Of a DNA stretch of 64,000 bases, positions 28,214-37,395 are shown one piece after another. The notes beneath the pieces were generated by a model that was not told where the DNA came from, did no database searches, and saw only the letters and a program-made list of their open reading frames with translations. The DNA is taken from NCBI RefSeq assembly GCF_002214525.1, contig NZ_CP015104.1, forward strand, positions 1,116,001 to 1,180,000. The letters are read 5' to 3'. The translations under genes and the position numbers were made by a program. This stretch comes from Thermococcus sp. P6 (lineage in GTDB: Archaea > Methanobacteriota_B > Thermococci > Thermococcales > Thermococcaceae). Position 1 is the first letter of the stretch, and every line of letters begins with the position of its first letter.

Positions 28214-28615
28214 ATGGGCTACAGAATGGGAGCGAGCGCTGAGAGGGAACTTATAAAGATGCTCGAGAGGGCGGGTTTCGCCGTCGTGCGCTCCGCAGGA
28301 AGCAAGAAGGTGGACATCGTGGCGGGCAACGGGAGGCTCTACCTCTGCGTGGAGGTGAAGAGCACCCGCAGGGGGAGGCTGTACTTCACCGCCGAGGACC
28401 ACGAGAAGCTTGTCTCCTTCTCCAGAAGGTTCGGAGGAAAGCCGGTCATAGCCGTTAAGTTCGTGAACAACGGCTGGCGCTTCTTTCTCCCCGATAGCCT
28501 CAAAAGGGAAGGCAAGAGCTATAAGCTGGACCTCCAGAGCAGGGAATACCTGACCTTTGACGAGGTTATCGGGAGGCAGAAAACCCTCGAAGGGGTGGTG
28601 GGGGATGAAACCTAA
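28214..28615 (+). CDS. hjc: Holliday junction resolvase Hjc
   Basis: Hjc cuts four-way DNA junctions during recombinational repair. The 133 residues show the restriction-nuclease-like core: GASAERELIKMLERAGFAVVRSAGSKKVDIVAG (read as AERELIKMLE and RSAGSKKVDIV) with catalytic Glu and Asp, then LCVEVKSTRRGRLYF with the E-x-K pair, and FSRRFGGKPVIAVKF. The size matches Pyrococcus Hjc with about ten extra residues. The start ATG has only a weak SD. The 3' end overlaps the next gene by 11 nt. Confidence 0.94.
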   Translation: MGYRMGASAERELIKMLERAGFAVVRSAGSKKVDIVAGNGRLYLCVEVKSTRRGRLYFTAEDHEKLVSFSRRFGGKPVIAVKFVNNGWRFFLPDSLKREGKSYKLDLQSREYLTFDEVIGRQKTLEGVVGDET

Positions 28616-30152
28616 GGTCGTAATCCTGATAATCCTGCTGGTTCCCTTTTTCCTTCCGGAGGTTACCTCCCAGTCACCGCTCGTAATAGCTCCTCTCAAC
28701 GATAGCTTCACGGGTCTGCCCGGCGACACGATAATAATCCCGTTCCAGCTCAAAAACCTCGGAAACGTGACCCTGTCGAACGTCAGCGTTTACGTTACCG
28801 GCCCGGCGGAGGGCTTTCTCTACGGGGGTAAGGTCATAAGGGAGCCCGTTGAACCCAACGGGACTGTGGAGGACACGGTATCGATAAAGCTCCTCAACCT
28901 CAACCCCGGGGTCTACAACCTCACCCTCGTGGCAAGGGCCGGTTCGAGCTATTCCGAGGCGAGTATAAAAGTGCGCGTTGGAACGCTCGTTGACTATTCT
29001 CTGAGGATAGATGTGGGCGAAGAGTACACCTACGGTAGCAACGTTACGGCAGTGCTCAGGGTGAAGTCCGGGGCGAACGGCGTGATCATAGGCAGGCTGG
29101 GTTACACCATCTCTCGCGACGGAAGTCCGGTAAAAACCTTCACCACCTCGGTCTACCTCCTGCCCGGGGAGAGCTGGGTCATGGAGGTTAACCTGACGAG
29201 GCCGGAGGTGGGGGATTACTCCGTCTACCTCTGGGCCAACTTCGGCGGGAAGTTCAAGAGCACACGAAAGACCTTCAGGGTTTACCAGAGGAACCTGAAC
29301 TACGAAGCTTACTTCAGGGACGGGGCGATATACGTCCGTGTTTACGGGGAAAAGGGACAACCGGTGTCGGGTATACCCGTCACGATAGGGGGAGTGCCCT
29401 TCCAGACGGGGGATGACGGAACCGTCTCCTACCTCGTGGACAACCCCGGGACCTACGAGGTCGTTATGAACCTCGATGGAAGGATCGTTAAGACCTTTGT
29501 GGAGGTGAAAAAGCTCTTCCTGAGTGTAACCCGGGAAAACGAGACCCTTCTGGTCAGCGTCCTTGACTCGACGGGACAGCCTGTTCCTAACGTAACAGTT
29601 ACCGCCTCCGGGCCCCTTGGGACGGAATACTCAACCACCGACTCCCTCGGCGTGGCCCGGATAGATCTGGAGAAAACCGGCTACGGAACGGTTATGATAC
29701 GTGCCGAAAGCAGGAGGTACGTGGGCGGGGAAACGACGGTTAACGTGGCCCCTCCTGTCAGGCCAACGACGAGCACGAGCACGACCACCTCGGAGACTAA
29801 AGCCCCTGAAACCGTCACGATCACACCCACAACAACCCGGGCGAATCCCCCGAGGAACTACGGATCGCTGGCCGGGATACTCTTCCTTGCCGGTGTTATC
29901 TTCGCCGGAACCTCCTACGTGGCCTTCTTCCGCCCCATTGTTCAGGAGGAGATGCTGGACAGGTATTACTTCGTTAAGGTCAAAGCCCCGAGGCTCAGGG
30001 GCGTGGATGGATTCCACTTCGAGAGGGCCGTCAATGCCATAGAAGTTCGGGCCACGAAGGGAAGGGCGGAGGTCAAAGATGGGGTGGTGGTCTGGGAAGT
30101 GGAGCATCTTGAGCCCGAGGAGGAGGCCTACCTGCAGGTCATCCTCGGTTAA
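28605..30152 (+). CDS. Secreted, membrane-anchored Ig-like surface protein
   Basis: A 515-residue protein. It begins with a signal peptide (KPKVVILIILLVPFFLPEV), then a NEW3-like beta domain (PGDTIIIPFQLKNLGNVTLSNV). Two carboxypeptidase-regulatory or Ig-like domains follow (GQPVSGIPVTIGG and GQPVPNVTVTASG). A Thr/Ser/Pro-rich stalk (TSTSTTTSETK) and a membrane helix (SLAGILFLAGVIFAGTSYVA) come next, and about 70 cytoplasmic residues end it. Many NxT/S sites suit archaeal N-glycosylation. The binding partner is unknown. ATG 28605 overlaps the hjc end and follows GGTGGTG. Confidence 0.8.
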   Translation: MKPKVVILIILLVPFFLPEVTSQSPLVIAPLNDSFTGLPGDTIIIPFQLKNLGNVTLSNVSVYVTGPAEGFLYGGKVIREPVEPNGTVEDTVSIKLLNLNPGVYNLTLVARAGSSYSEASIKVRVGTLVDYSLRIDVGEEYTYGSNVTAVLRVKSGANGVIIGRLGYTISRDGSPVKTFTTSVYLLPGESWVMEVNLTRPEVGDYSVYLWANFGGKFKSTRKTFRVYQRNLNYEAYFRDGAIYVRVYGEKGQPVSGIPVTIGGVPFQTGDDGTVSYLVDNPGTYEVVMNLDGRIVKTFVEVKKLFLSVTRENETLLVSVLDSTGQPVPNVTVTASGPLGTEYSTTDSLGVARIDLEKTGYGTVMIRAESRRYVGGETTVNVAPPVRPTTSTSTTTSETKAPETVTITPTTTRANPPRNYGSLAGILFLAGVIFAGTSYVAFFRPIVQEEMLDRYYFVKVKAPRLRGVDGFHFERAVNAIEVRATKGRAEVKDGVVVWEVEHLEPEEEAYLQVILG

Positions 30153-30188
30153 CTTCCCTCGTAAACCTTATTAACCGGGATGGGGACA

Positions 30189-30206
30189 TTTAGATCAAAA
30201 TCTAAA
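30189..30206 (+). promoter_or_regulatory. Inverted repeat over the predicted transcript start of the TET gene
   Basis: TTTAGAT (30189-30195) and ATCTAAA (30200-30206) form a perfect 7-bp inverted repeat around CAAA. It lies about 20 nt after the TATA-like ccttattaac (30166-30175), and its right arm runs into the SD AAAGGAGG. It could be a repressor operator or an RNA hairpin near the ribosome binding site. Confidence 0.45.
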
Positions 30207-30218
30207 GGAGGCAAAACC

Positions 30219-31256
30219 ATGGTGGACATGGAGCTTTTAAGGAGAATAATCGAGGCACCGGGTGTTTCGGGCTACGAGTTCCTCGGAGTCAGGGATGTGG
30301 TCATCGAGGCCCTTAGGGATTACGTGGATGAAATAAAGGTGGACAAACTCGGCAACGTCATAGCCCATAAGAAGGGCGACGGTCCGAGGGTGATGTTCGC
30401 CGCCCACATGGACAAGATCGGCCTTATGGTGAACTACATCGATGAAAACGGTTACCTCCACATCGTTCCGATAGGGGGAGTCGATCCGAGGACTCTGGTG
30501 GCCCAGAGGGTAAGGTTCTTCACGGAGAAGGGCGAGCGGTTCGGCGTCGTCGGTCACATACCCCCCCACATCCAGAGGCCCGAGGACAGAAAAAAGGCCG
30601 CGGACTGGGACACGGTTGTGGTCGACGTCGGCGCGGATGGCAGGGAGGAGGCCGAGGAGATGGGCTTCCGCGTTGGAACGGTCGGGGAGTTCGCCCCGGC
30701 CTTCGTCCGGCTGAACGAGAACAGGATAGCCACTCCTTACCTCGACGACAGGGTCTGCCTCTACACCATGATAGAGGCCGCGAGGTCCGTTGAAGAACAC
30801 GAGGCCGATCTGTACCTCGTTGCCTCCGTTCAGGAGGAGGTTGGACTCAGGGGTGCCCGGGTGGCAAGCTACGCCATCGATCCCGAGATAGGTATCGCTA
30901 TGGACGTCACCTTCGCAAAGCAGGTCGGGGATAAGGACAGGATAGTCCCCAAACTCGGAGGGGGGCCTGTGATGGACGTTGGACCGAACATAAACCCGAA
31001 GCTCAGGGCTTTCGCCGGGGAGATCGCGAGGAAGTACGGGATCCCGCTTCAGGTTGAGGCCTCGCCGAGGCCAACGGGCACCGACGCCAACATAATGCAG
31101 ATCAACCGCGAGGGCGTTGCCACCGCGGTCCTCAGCGTACCCATACGCTACATGCACAGTCAGGTTGAGACCGCTGACATCAGGGACATCGACATGACGA
31201 TTAAACTCGCCAGAGGCCTCATGGAGGAGCTCCGGGAGATGGATCTGACTCCCTGA
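30219..31256 (+). CDS. M42 family aminopeptidase, TET3-like
   Basis: A large dodecameric tetrahedral aminopeptidase that degrades peptides released by other proteases. The 345 residues carry the M42 metal site: [12 protein letters not shown] (His-Asp), TPYLDDRVC (bridging Asp), [12 protein letters not shown] (catalytic Glu pair), AMDVTFA (Asp) and RYMHSQVE (His). The sequence resembles the lysine-preferring TET3 of Pyrococcus horikoshii more than TET1 or TET2, judged from memory. The start is ATG 30219 after AAAGGAGG; the frame to 30180 lies above it. Confidence 0.92.
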   Translation: MVDMELLRRIIEAPGVSGYEFLGVRDVVIEALRDYVDEIKVDKLGNVIAHKKGDGPRVMFAAHMDKIGLMVNYIDENGYLHIVPIGGVDPRTLVAQRVRFFTEKGERFGVVGHIPPHIQRPEDRKKAADWDTVVVDVGADGREEAEEMGFRVGTVGEFAPAFVRLNENRIATPYLDDRVCLYTMIEAARSVEEHEADLYLVASVQEEVGLRGARVASYAIDPEIGIAMDVTFAKQVGDKDRIVPKLGGGPVMDVGPNINPKLRAFAGEIARKYGIPLQVEASPRPTGTDANIMQINREGVATAVLSVPIRYMHSQVETADIRDIDMTIKLARGLMEELREMDLTP

Positions 31257-31316
31257 CGTTTCTTTACCTTCCCCCTTTAGGGAAAGGTTTATCTCCTCTC
31301 CCGATGAGATAAGTTC

Positions 31317-31348
31317 ATGGGAACCCTGCGGGGGAACCCATCGTTTTT
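31317..31348 (+). promoter_or_regulatory. Leader hairpin followed by T5 before the CYTH gene
   Basis: ATGGG (31317-31321) pairs with CCCAT (31337-31341), and an inner CCC/GGG pair closes the loop TGC. Five T residues follow at 31344-31348. The TATA-like ggtttatc lies at 31287-31294, so the hairpin would be at the very 5' end of the mRNA. It may act as an attenuator or be incidental. Confidence 0.3.
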
Positions 31349-31363
31349 ACGGGAGGAGGGCCA

Positions 31364-31915
31364 ATGATAGAGGTTGAGCTCAAGGGGTACGCGGACGAAG
31401 GGATTTTCGAGCGCGTTAGGAAGAGTTTCGAGTGCATACGCAGGGAGTACCATGAGGACACCTACTTCAACCATCCGTGCAGGGATTTCGGGAAGACGGA
31501 TGAAGCCCTTAGGATAAGGATAAAGCGTTTCGACGGTCATCTCGAGGCTTTTCTAACCTACAAGGGGCCCAGAATGGAGGAAACCTCGAAAACCCGGAAG
31601 GAACTTGAGGTCCAGATAAACGATCCGGAGGAACACGCGAGGGTGCTCAAAAGCCTCGGCTTCACGGAGGTCCTCACCGTCAGGAAGACCCGGGAAAGAT
31701 ACTACGTTGACAGGGGGATTACGATAGCCCTCGACGAGGTCAACGGCCTTGGGAAGTTCGTGGAGATCGAATACCTGACCGGGAAGGAGGACGAGGTTAA
31801 GAAGATCGTGGGGGAACTCAGGGAAATCCTTAAATCTCTTGGAGTCAAGAGATTTGAGAGGCGTTCTTACCTCGAGCTGATGCTTGAGAAGGGGGTGTCT
31901 AATGGGCATACTTGA
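31364..31915 (+). CDS. CYTH domain protein (class IV adenylate cyclase/triphosphatase fold)
   Basis: A 183-residue CYTH tunnel-fold protein with the N-terminal ExExK-type motif (IEVELKG), basic strands (RIRIKRFDG, VRKTRERY) and acidic strands (ITIALDEVNGLGKFVEIEY). Archaeal members may be triphosphatases or cyclases; the sequence cannot decide. SD GGGAGGAGGG precedes the ATG. The 3' end overlaps the next gene by 14 nt. Confidence 0.85.
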   Translation: MIEVELKGYADEGIFERVRKSFECIRREYHEDTYFNHPCRDFGKTDEALRIRIKRFDGHLEAFLTYKGPRMEETSKTRKELEVQINDPEEHARVLKSLGFTEVLTVRKTRERYYVDRGITIALDEVNGLGKFVEIEYLTGKEDEVKKIVGELREILKSLGVKRFERRSYLELMLEKGVSNGHT

Positions 31916-32705
31916 TAATCTCTTTAGCCCTTCGAAGAGGAGGAATAGATCCGACCTCGAGGTGCTCGATGACATCGAGAACGCCCTCAAGATCGGGGAA
32001 GTGGAGAGGGCTATCCGGCTTACCGATGAGGTTAAGAGCGAGCCGAATACCTTCCTCGCCCTTCGAATGATAATACGTTCGATAATCAAAATGATCTGGG
32101 AGCAAAAAGAGGATCCCGGAAGGGTAAGGGAACTCCTGCGCGGGCTTATCCCCCCGGCCAACTCGCTCTTCACCCCGCGTTACAGGGCCCTCGTCCTTGG
32201 CGATATGGCGGTTCTGTTCTACCTTCTGGGAGACGAGCTGAACGGGGATATAGCGCTGAAGACTGCGATAGAGTTCGCAGGGGACAATGCGGACACGATA
32301 AGGGACATCCTGATGAACCTCCTGAAGTACGGTCTTCTCGAGAAGGCGGGCTACGCCATGAAGAGGGTTCGGGAACCTGAAACGCTGGACGTTGTTCTGG
32401 TCAACCTTGCAAGACTCATTTACAGCCGGGGAGAGAAGGAGAAAGCGTGGCGCATAGTGGATCACATATCGACCCCCTTCCACCGGGCCATGGCGCTCTA
32501 CTATCTGGCGGAAATCGAGGGGGGAAGGAACAGGGAGGAGGCCCTCCGGATACTCAACGAGGCTTTCAGGGTTGTTGATGAGATAGAGGAACCCGAGGCC
32601 AAAGTAGAGGTGGCCTTCAAGCTCTACGATCTCAAACATCACCTGCTCGACAGCTCCCTCGATATCAGGGGGATCCTATCAGGGAAAGAAGCTCCTCCTC
32701 AGTAA
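31902..32705 (+). CDS. Helical-repeat (TPR-like) protein of unknown function
   Basis: A 267-residue protein made almost wholly of predicted helices in TPR-like pairs (IENALKIGEVERAIRLTDEV, YSRGEKEKAWRIVDHI, ALYYLAEIEG, EEALRILNEAF). I recognise no catalytic motif; a protein-interaction role is inferred. It starts at ATG 31902 inside the end of the CYTH gene with SD GGGGGTG. Its last 41 bp overlap the convergent ECF-type ATPase. Confidence 0.7.
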   Translation: MGILDNLFSPSKRRNRSDLEVLDDIENALKIGEVERAIRLTDEVKSEPNTFLALRMIIRSIIKMIWEQKEDPGRVRELLRGLIPPANSLFTPRYRALVLGDMAVLFYLLGDELNGDIALKTAIEFAGDNADTIRDILMNLLKYGLLEKAGYAMKRVREPETLDVVLVNLARLIYSRGEKEKAWRIVDHISTPFHRAMALYYLAEIEGGRNREEALRILNEAFRVVDEIEEPEAKVEVAFKLYDLKHHLLDSSLDIRGILSGKEAPPQ

Positions 32706-33519
32706 GGGCCGGGGTTTTGACGATTCCACGTTTTCTGAGCTCGTGGGAGATCTCGAGGCTCGGGGGCAGCTTCACGCCCAGTTCCTTCAGGGTTTCGACT
32801 TCCTCCGCGAGTTCTCGGGGGGTTCCTTCGAGGATCACCCTTCCCTCCTTCATAACAAGGACCCTGTCGGCGTGGCGGAGTATGTAATCGGTGTTGTGGT
32901 CCACAAGGATCACCGTAATCCCGTGTTCCTTTTTCAGGAGGGATACCACCCCCAGAACTTCCCTCCTCCCAACGGGATCGAGCTGGCTCGTGGGCTCATC
33001 AAGAACGAGAACCTCCGGCTTCATGGCGAGGATTGACGCTATGGCCAGCCTCTGCTTCTCGCCACCGCTTAGACCGGGCGGGAACTCCTTCTCGAGTCCT
33101 CTCAAGCCGGTTACTTCCAGAGCCCACTGGATGCGCCTGAGTATCTCGTCCCTCTCCAGTCCGAGGTTCTCAAGCCCGAAGGCCACCTCCTCCTCGACGG
33201 TCATGTTGAAAAGCTGGCTCTCCGGGTTCTGGAGGACGAGACCGACCAGAGTGGAGAGCTTCGAGACCGGAACTTCTCGGGTGTTGTATTCTTCCCCGGT
33301 TGCGGGGTCCCTTACCACGACATCACCCGAAAATTCTCCCTTTATCGAGCCGGGAATTATGCCGTTCAGGGTGAGGCAGAGCGTTGATTTACCGCTTCCG
33401 CTCGGCCCTATTATCCCCAGCAGCTCCCCCCGCTTCACCTCGAAGCTTACTTCCCTAAGGGAATACCTCCTGGCCCGCCGGTACCTGAAGCTGAGGTTCT
33501 CCACCCTTATGACCTTCAT
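32665..33519 (-). CDS. ABC ATPase of energy-coupling-factor (CbiO/EcfA) type
   Basis: A 284-residue ATPase with Walker A GPSGSGKST, a Q-loop in VLQNPESQLFNMTVEEEVAFG (the NPxxQ region typical of EcfA/CbiO), signature LSGGEKQR, Walker B VLVLDEPTSQLDP and switch His in LVDHN. Such ATPases work with an EcfT scaffold and a substrate-binding S component for vitamins or metals, but neither is visible nearby. The ATG overlaps the trkH stop as ATGA, so the only co-transcribed membrane protein is TrkH. Whether this is functional or accidental is unknown. Confidence 0.85.
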   Translation of the reverse strand: MKVIRVENLSFRYRRARRYSLREVSFEVKRGELLGIIGPSGSGKSTLCLTLNGIIPGSIKGEFSGDVVVRDPATGEEYNTREVPVSKLSTLVGLVLQNPESQLFNMTVEEEVAFGLENLGLERDEILRRIQWALEVTGLRGLEKEFPPGLSGGEKQRLAIASILAMKPEVLVLDEPTSQLDPVGRREVLGVVSLLKKEHGITVILVDHNTDYILRHADRVLVMKEGRVILEGTPRELAEEVETLKELGVKLPPSLEISHELRKRGIVKTPALTEEELLSLIGSP

Positions 33520-34997
33520 TTCCTTTTCACCATCCGTGGAGCGAGGAAAAACACGCTTATGATGAAGACGAGGGTTGAGAAGATCTCCAGCCTTCCGATC
33601 CACATGTGGAGCACGAGGAGGACCTTCATATCGACGGGCATGGAGGGGGAGGTTATGCCCACGCTGAGACCGACGTTGCCCTGAGCGGAGGCCACCTCAA
33701 AGAACGAATCCACGAGACCCGTTTTCATGCGGAGCATGGTGTAGACGGTCCCGAACAGAAGGAAGGCCAGATACGTTATTGTGAAGCCGGTGACCTCCTG
33801 AACGTCCTCCTCGGTGAAGATGTAGCTGCCCACCTTCCTCTTTATGACGGCGCCCCTTGGCAGGATGGCGCTTTGAATTGTCCATTTCAGGCTTTCGTAC
33901 ATCAAAACGACGCGTATCAGCTTTATGCCGCCGGCAGTGCTTCCGGCGCCACCCCCCACCACCATGAGGATTCCCAGGATGAACTTGGCAAGTTCGGGGT
34001 ATTTGCTCAGGTCGGCGATCCCGAACCCGGTGCACGTTATGGCCGAAACCGAGTGGAAAACAGCCCCCCTCAGGGCATCGGCAACGCTGCTTCCGGCCTG
34101 TGTGAGGTTGAAGGCCGTTATCCCCACGGCGGGGAGCAGGAAGACGAACATGTACCTGACCTGAACGTCCTCGAAGAAGGGCCTCAGATGCCTGCTCTTG
34201 AAGAGACGGTAGTGGACCGTGAAGTTTACGGCACCCATTATCATCAGGAAGATGGTAACGGCCTCTATGGCGGTGCTGTTGAAGTAACCGATGCTGAGGT
34301 CGTGGTTGCTCATACCACCCGTTCCAAGGCCGGTCATGGAGTGTATGAAGGCATCGAAGAGGGGCATTCCGTTTATGTAGTAGAGGTAGACACCCACGAG
34401 GGTGAGGAGGAGGTATATCTGGAAGATGACCTTGGAGGTGCTGACGAGATTGGGGAGTATCCTCTCGCTCCGCGCCTCGGCCCTGTAGAGCCTCGCGGCC
34501 GCGACCCCCGGGTGGATGAGAACGGTTAACGCGACGAGTACGATACCTATTCCCCCGAGCCACTGCATCCACGCACGCCAGAAGAGGAGGATGTGAGGGT
34601 AACTCTCCAGATTCCTCATCACGGTTAAACCCGTACCCGTCCATGCGCTCATGCTCTCGAAGTAGGAATCCACGAAGGACATTCCGGCCATGTACATGAA
34701 GGGTACGACACTTGCGAAGGACGCAAAGAGCCACGTAAAGGCCGCGGCCACCATTGCCTGCCTCAGGTTCACGTCCTCCACCTGTTCCTCATGTCTCCCG
34801 AGCCACGCTCCCAGAAGGATCAAAAGGGCTCCGGGAGCCGCGAAGTAGGGGGCGTAACCAATTTCATCCGGATAGAACCACAGGAGTAACACGGGGAAGA
34901 AGTAGGCGAGCCCCACGCCCTCAAGGATCGGCCCGATGAGGCTTTTGATGACGAAGGTATCGTTGGAGAGGTTGATGTACTTACGGCTCTGGAACAT
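33516..34997 (-). CDS. trkH: TrkH-family potassium transporter
   Basis: A 493-residue potassium uptake channel subunit built of four M1-P-M2 units. The four filter loops are visible: AWTGTGLTV, MTGLGTGGMSN, ITCTGFGIAD and SAQGNVGLSVG. About ten hydrophobic helices alternate with them. It normally works with a cytoplasmic TrkA/RCK regulator, which is not adjacent here. A TATA-like ccttttattc on the minus strand lies at about 35024-35033. It is followed by the ECF-type ATPase. Confidence 0.94.
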   Translation of the reverse strand: MFQSRKYINLSNDTFVIKSLIGPILEGVGLAYFFPVLLLWFYPDEIGYAPYFAAPGALLILLGAWLGRHEEQVEDVNLRQAMVAAAFTWLFASFASVVPFMYMAGMSFVDSYFESMSAWTGTGLTVMRNLESYPHILLFWRAWMQWLGGIGIVLVALTVLIHPGVAAARLYRAEARSERILPNLVSTSKVIFQIYLLLTLVGVYLYYINGMPLFDAFIHSMTGLGTGGMSNHDLSIGYFNSTAIEAVTIFLMIMGAVNFTVHYRLFKSRHLRPFFEDVQVRYMFVFLLPAVGITAFNLTQAGSSVADALRGAVFHSVSAITCTGFGIADLSKYPELAKFILGILMVVGGGAGSTAGGIKLIRVVLMYESLKWTIQSAILPRGAVIKRKVGSYIFTEEDVQEVTGFTITYLAFLLFGTVYTMLRMKTGLVDSFFEVASAQGNVGLSVGITSPSMPVDMKVLLVLHMWIGRLEIFSTLVFIISVFFLAPRMVKRK

Positions 34998-35093
34998 GGG
35001 TTCACCGGGGGATTGAAAGGGGGCATCGAATAAAAGGTTTTTCCCGGGATGGAAAGGTTTTAAGGAGTATTGCCTTCTTTATCCCGGTGGTAG

Positions 35094-35984
<891 letters not shown>

Positions 35985-35993
35985 GGAGAGAAG

Positions 35994-36080
35994 TGGCGCC
36001 GGGGCAGGGATTTGAACCCTGGTGGGCTAACGCCCACGGGATCTCGAGTCCCGCGCCTTCCCAGGCTAGGCTACCCCGGC
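35994..36080 (-). tRNA. tRNA-Ser (anticodon CGA)
   Basis: The 87-nt gene has acceptor stem GCCGGGG/CCCCGGC, discriminator G and an encoded CCA. The anticodon loop is CTCGAGA, giving CGA for codon UCG. The long variable arm (tgggcgttagccca) marks it as a class II tRNA, and with G73 supports serine. The T-arm loop reads TTCAAAT. No intron is seen. Confidence 0.95.
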
Positions 36081-36104
36081 GCGGTGGAATCTTCCCACGG
36101 CGGT

Positions 36105-36119
36105 CTTATAAACTTTTCC
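36105..36119 (-). promoter_or_regulatory. TATA promoter of tRNA-Ser
   Basis: Minus-strand gaaaagtttataaga places a TATA box about 25 nt before the tRNA 5' end at 36080, as expected for direct initiation just ahead of the mature end. Confidence 0.6.
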
Positions 36120-36213
36120 GCGATAGATTTATTAACCCAAATTAACTAAAAACTTCGGTTGCAAAGGTTTAAATCTTTGGCCACCGTATTAACTTTAGAA
36201 GGAGGTGACAGAA

Positions 36214-37389
36214 ATGGTCGGCATTCGCGTGGAGGAGGTTATGACCGACAGGTTCAGGAAGATAGACATCAACGCCCCGCTTTCTGAAGCGATTGGAATC
36301 TTTGAAAAGGAGGATCCCGACCTGATTCTGGTGTTCGATGGGGACACCTACAAGGGTGTTCTGACTCAGGACCTGATAATACGCTCCCACCTGAAGTGGG
36401 ACCCGACCCGGGCCAAGGTTAAGGACGCTTACAAGCCGGCCCCCGTAATCGAGCCCGATGAAGATCTCAGCAGGGCCGCCAAGCTCATGATAGAAACCGA
36501 CCTGCGTTCCCTTCCCGTGGGAAGGGACAGGACTAAAATCATGGGCGTCATAAGTGATCTGGAGCTGCTCAAAAGGATGACCATGGGGGAGTTCGGTAAG
36601 AGAAAGGTGGAGGAGTTCATGACCAAGGACGTCGTAACCCTCGGACCTGACGATACCGTTGCGAAGGCCTTCGCAACCATGCGCGACCACGCCATATCGA
36701 GGATACCCGTGGTAAACGAGAGGGGCAGACTCGAGGGGCTCGTTACCCTCCACGACCTCATCGTACGCTTCATAAAACCACGCTTCAGGGCCCAGTACGG
36801 TGAGGTCGCCGGCGAGAAGGTACCCCCCTTCAGCATGAAACTGAGGGAGGTCATGATAAGGGGCGTCATAACGACCTTTCCCGATTCAACGCTCAGGGAA
36901 GCCGTTGCCACCATGATAGATAACGACATCGACGGCCTGATAGTGGTTGATAAGGAGGACAGGGTTAAGGGCGTTCTCACGGTAAAGGACGTGCTGCTTC
37001 CGATCTCGAGGATGGTCGAGAAGGAAGCCCGCTTCTACCTCCAGCTGGGCGGTGACGCTTCAGTGCTCAGCGACTTCACGAGGGAAAGGATAGTAGAAGA
37101 TGTAAGGGATTTCGTTGACGGTTACGAGGATCTGCTCGGGCAGGAGGGCATAATATACCTCTACATCAGGCGCTTCAACGAACGCTTCAGGGGCGTTCAC
37201 CTCTATCAGGCAAGGATGCGCGTCGCGACGGACAGAGGGGTTTTCGTGGCCACGGGAGAAAGCTGGGGTGCAATACAGGCCGTCCACGACGCCCTCAGGG
37301 CCATAGAGAGGCAGATACTGCAGAAGGCGAAGCTCGAGAAGGACCCCCATTACTACAGGCGCTTCCTCCAGAAAATGGGACTGGGTTGA
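36214..37389 (+). CDS. Four-CBS protein with C-terminal HPF/S30AE-like domain
   Basis: A 391-residue protein. Four CBS motifs lie at about 1-60, 62-125, 130-190 and 205-265 (VEEVMTDRFRKID, PAPVIEPDEDLSRAAKLM, VEEFMTKDVVTLGPDDT, LREVMIRGVITTF). The final 110 residues (IIYLYIRRFNERFRG, RMRVATDRGVFVATGESW, AIQAVHDALRAIERQI) resemble the ribosome hibernation promoting factor fold. CBS domains bind adenosine nucleotides, so it may couple energy state to ribosome dormancy; this is inference. A very strong SD, GAAGGAGGTGA (36198-36208), and TATA ggtttaaatc (about 36167) suggest high expression. Confidence 0.8.
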   Translation: MVGIRVEEVMTDRFRKIDINAPLSEAIGIFEKEDPDLILVFDGDTYKGVLTQDLIIRSHLKWDPTRAKVKDAYKPAPVIEPDEDLSRAAKLMIETDLRSLPVGRDRTKIMGVISDLELLKRMTMGEFGKRKVEEFMTKDVVTLGPDDTVAKAFATMRDHAISRIPVVNERGRLEGLVTLHDLIVRFIKPRFRAQYGEVAGEKVPPFSMKLREVMIRGVITTFPDSTLREAVATMIDNDIDGLIVVDKEDRVKGVLTVKDVLLPISRMVEKEARFYLQLGGDASVLSDFTRERIVEDVRDFVDGYEDLLGQEGIIYLYIRRFNERFRGVHLYQARMRVATDRGVFVATGESWGAIQAVHDALRAIERQILQKAKLEKDPHYYRRFLQKMGLG

Positions 37390-37395
37390 GGGGGA

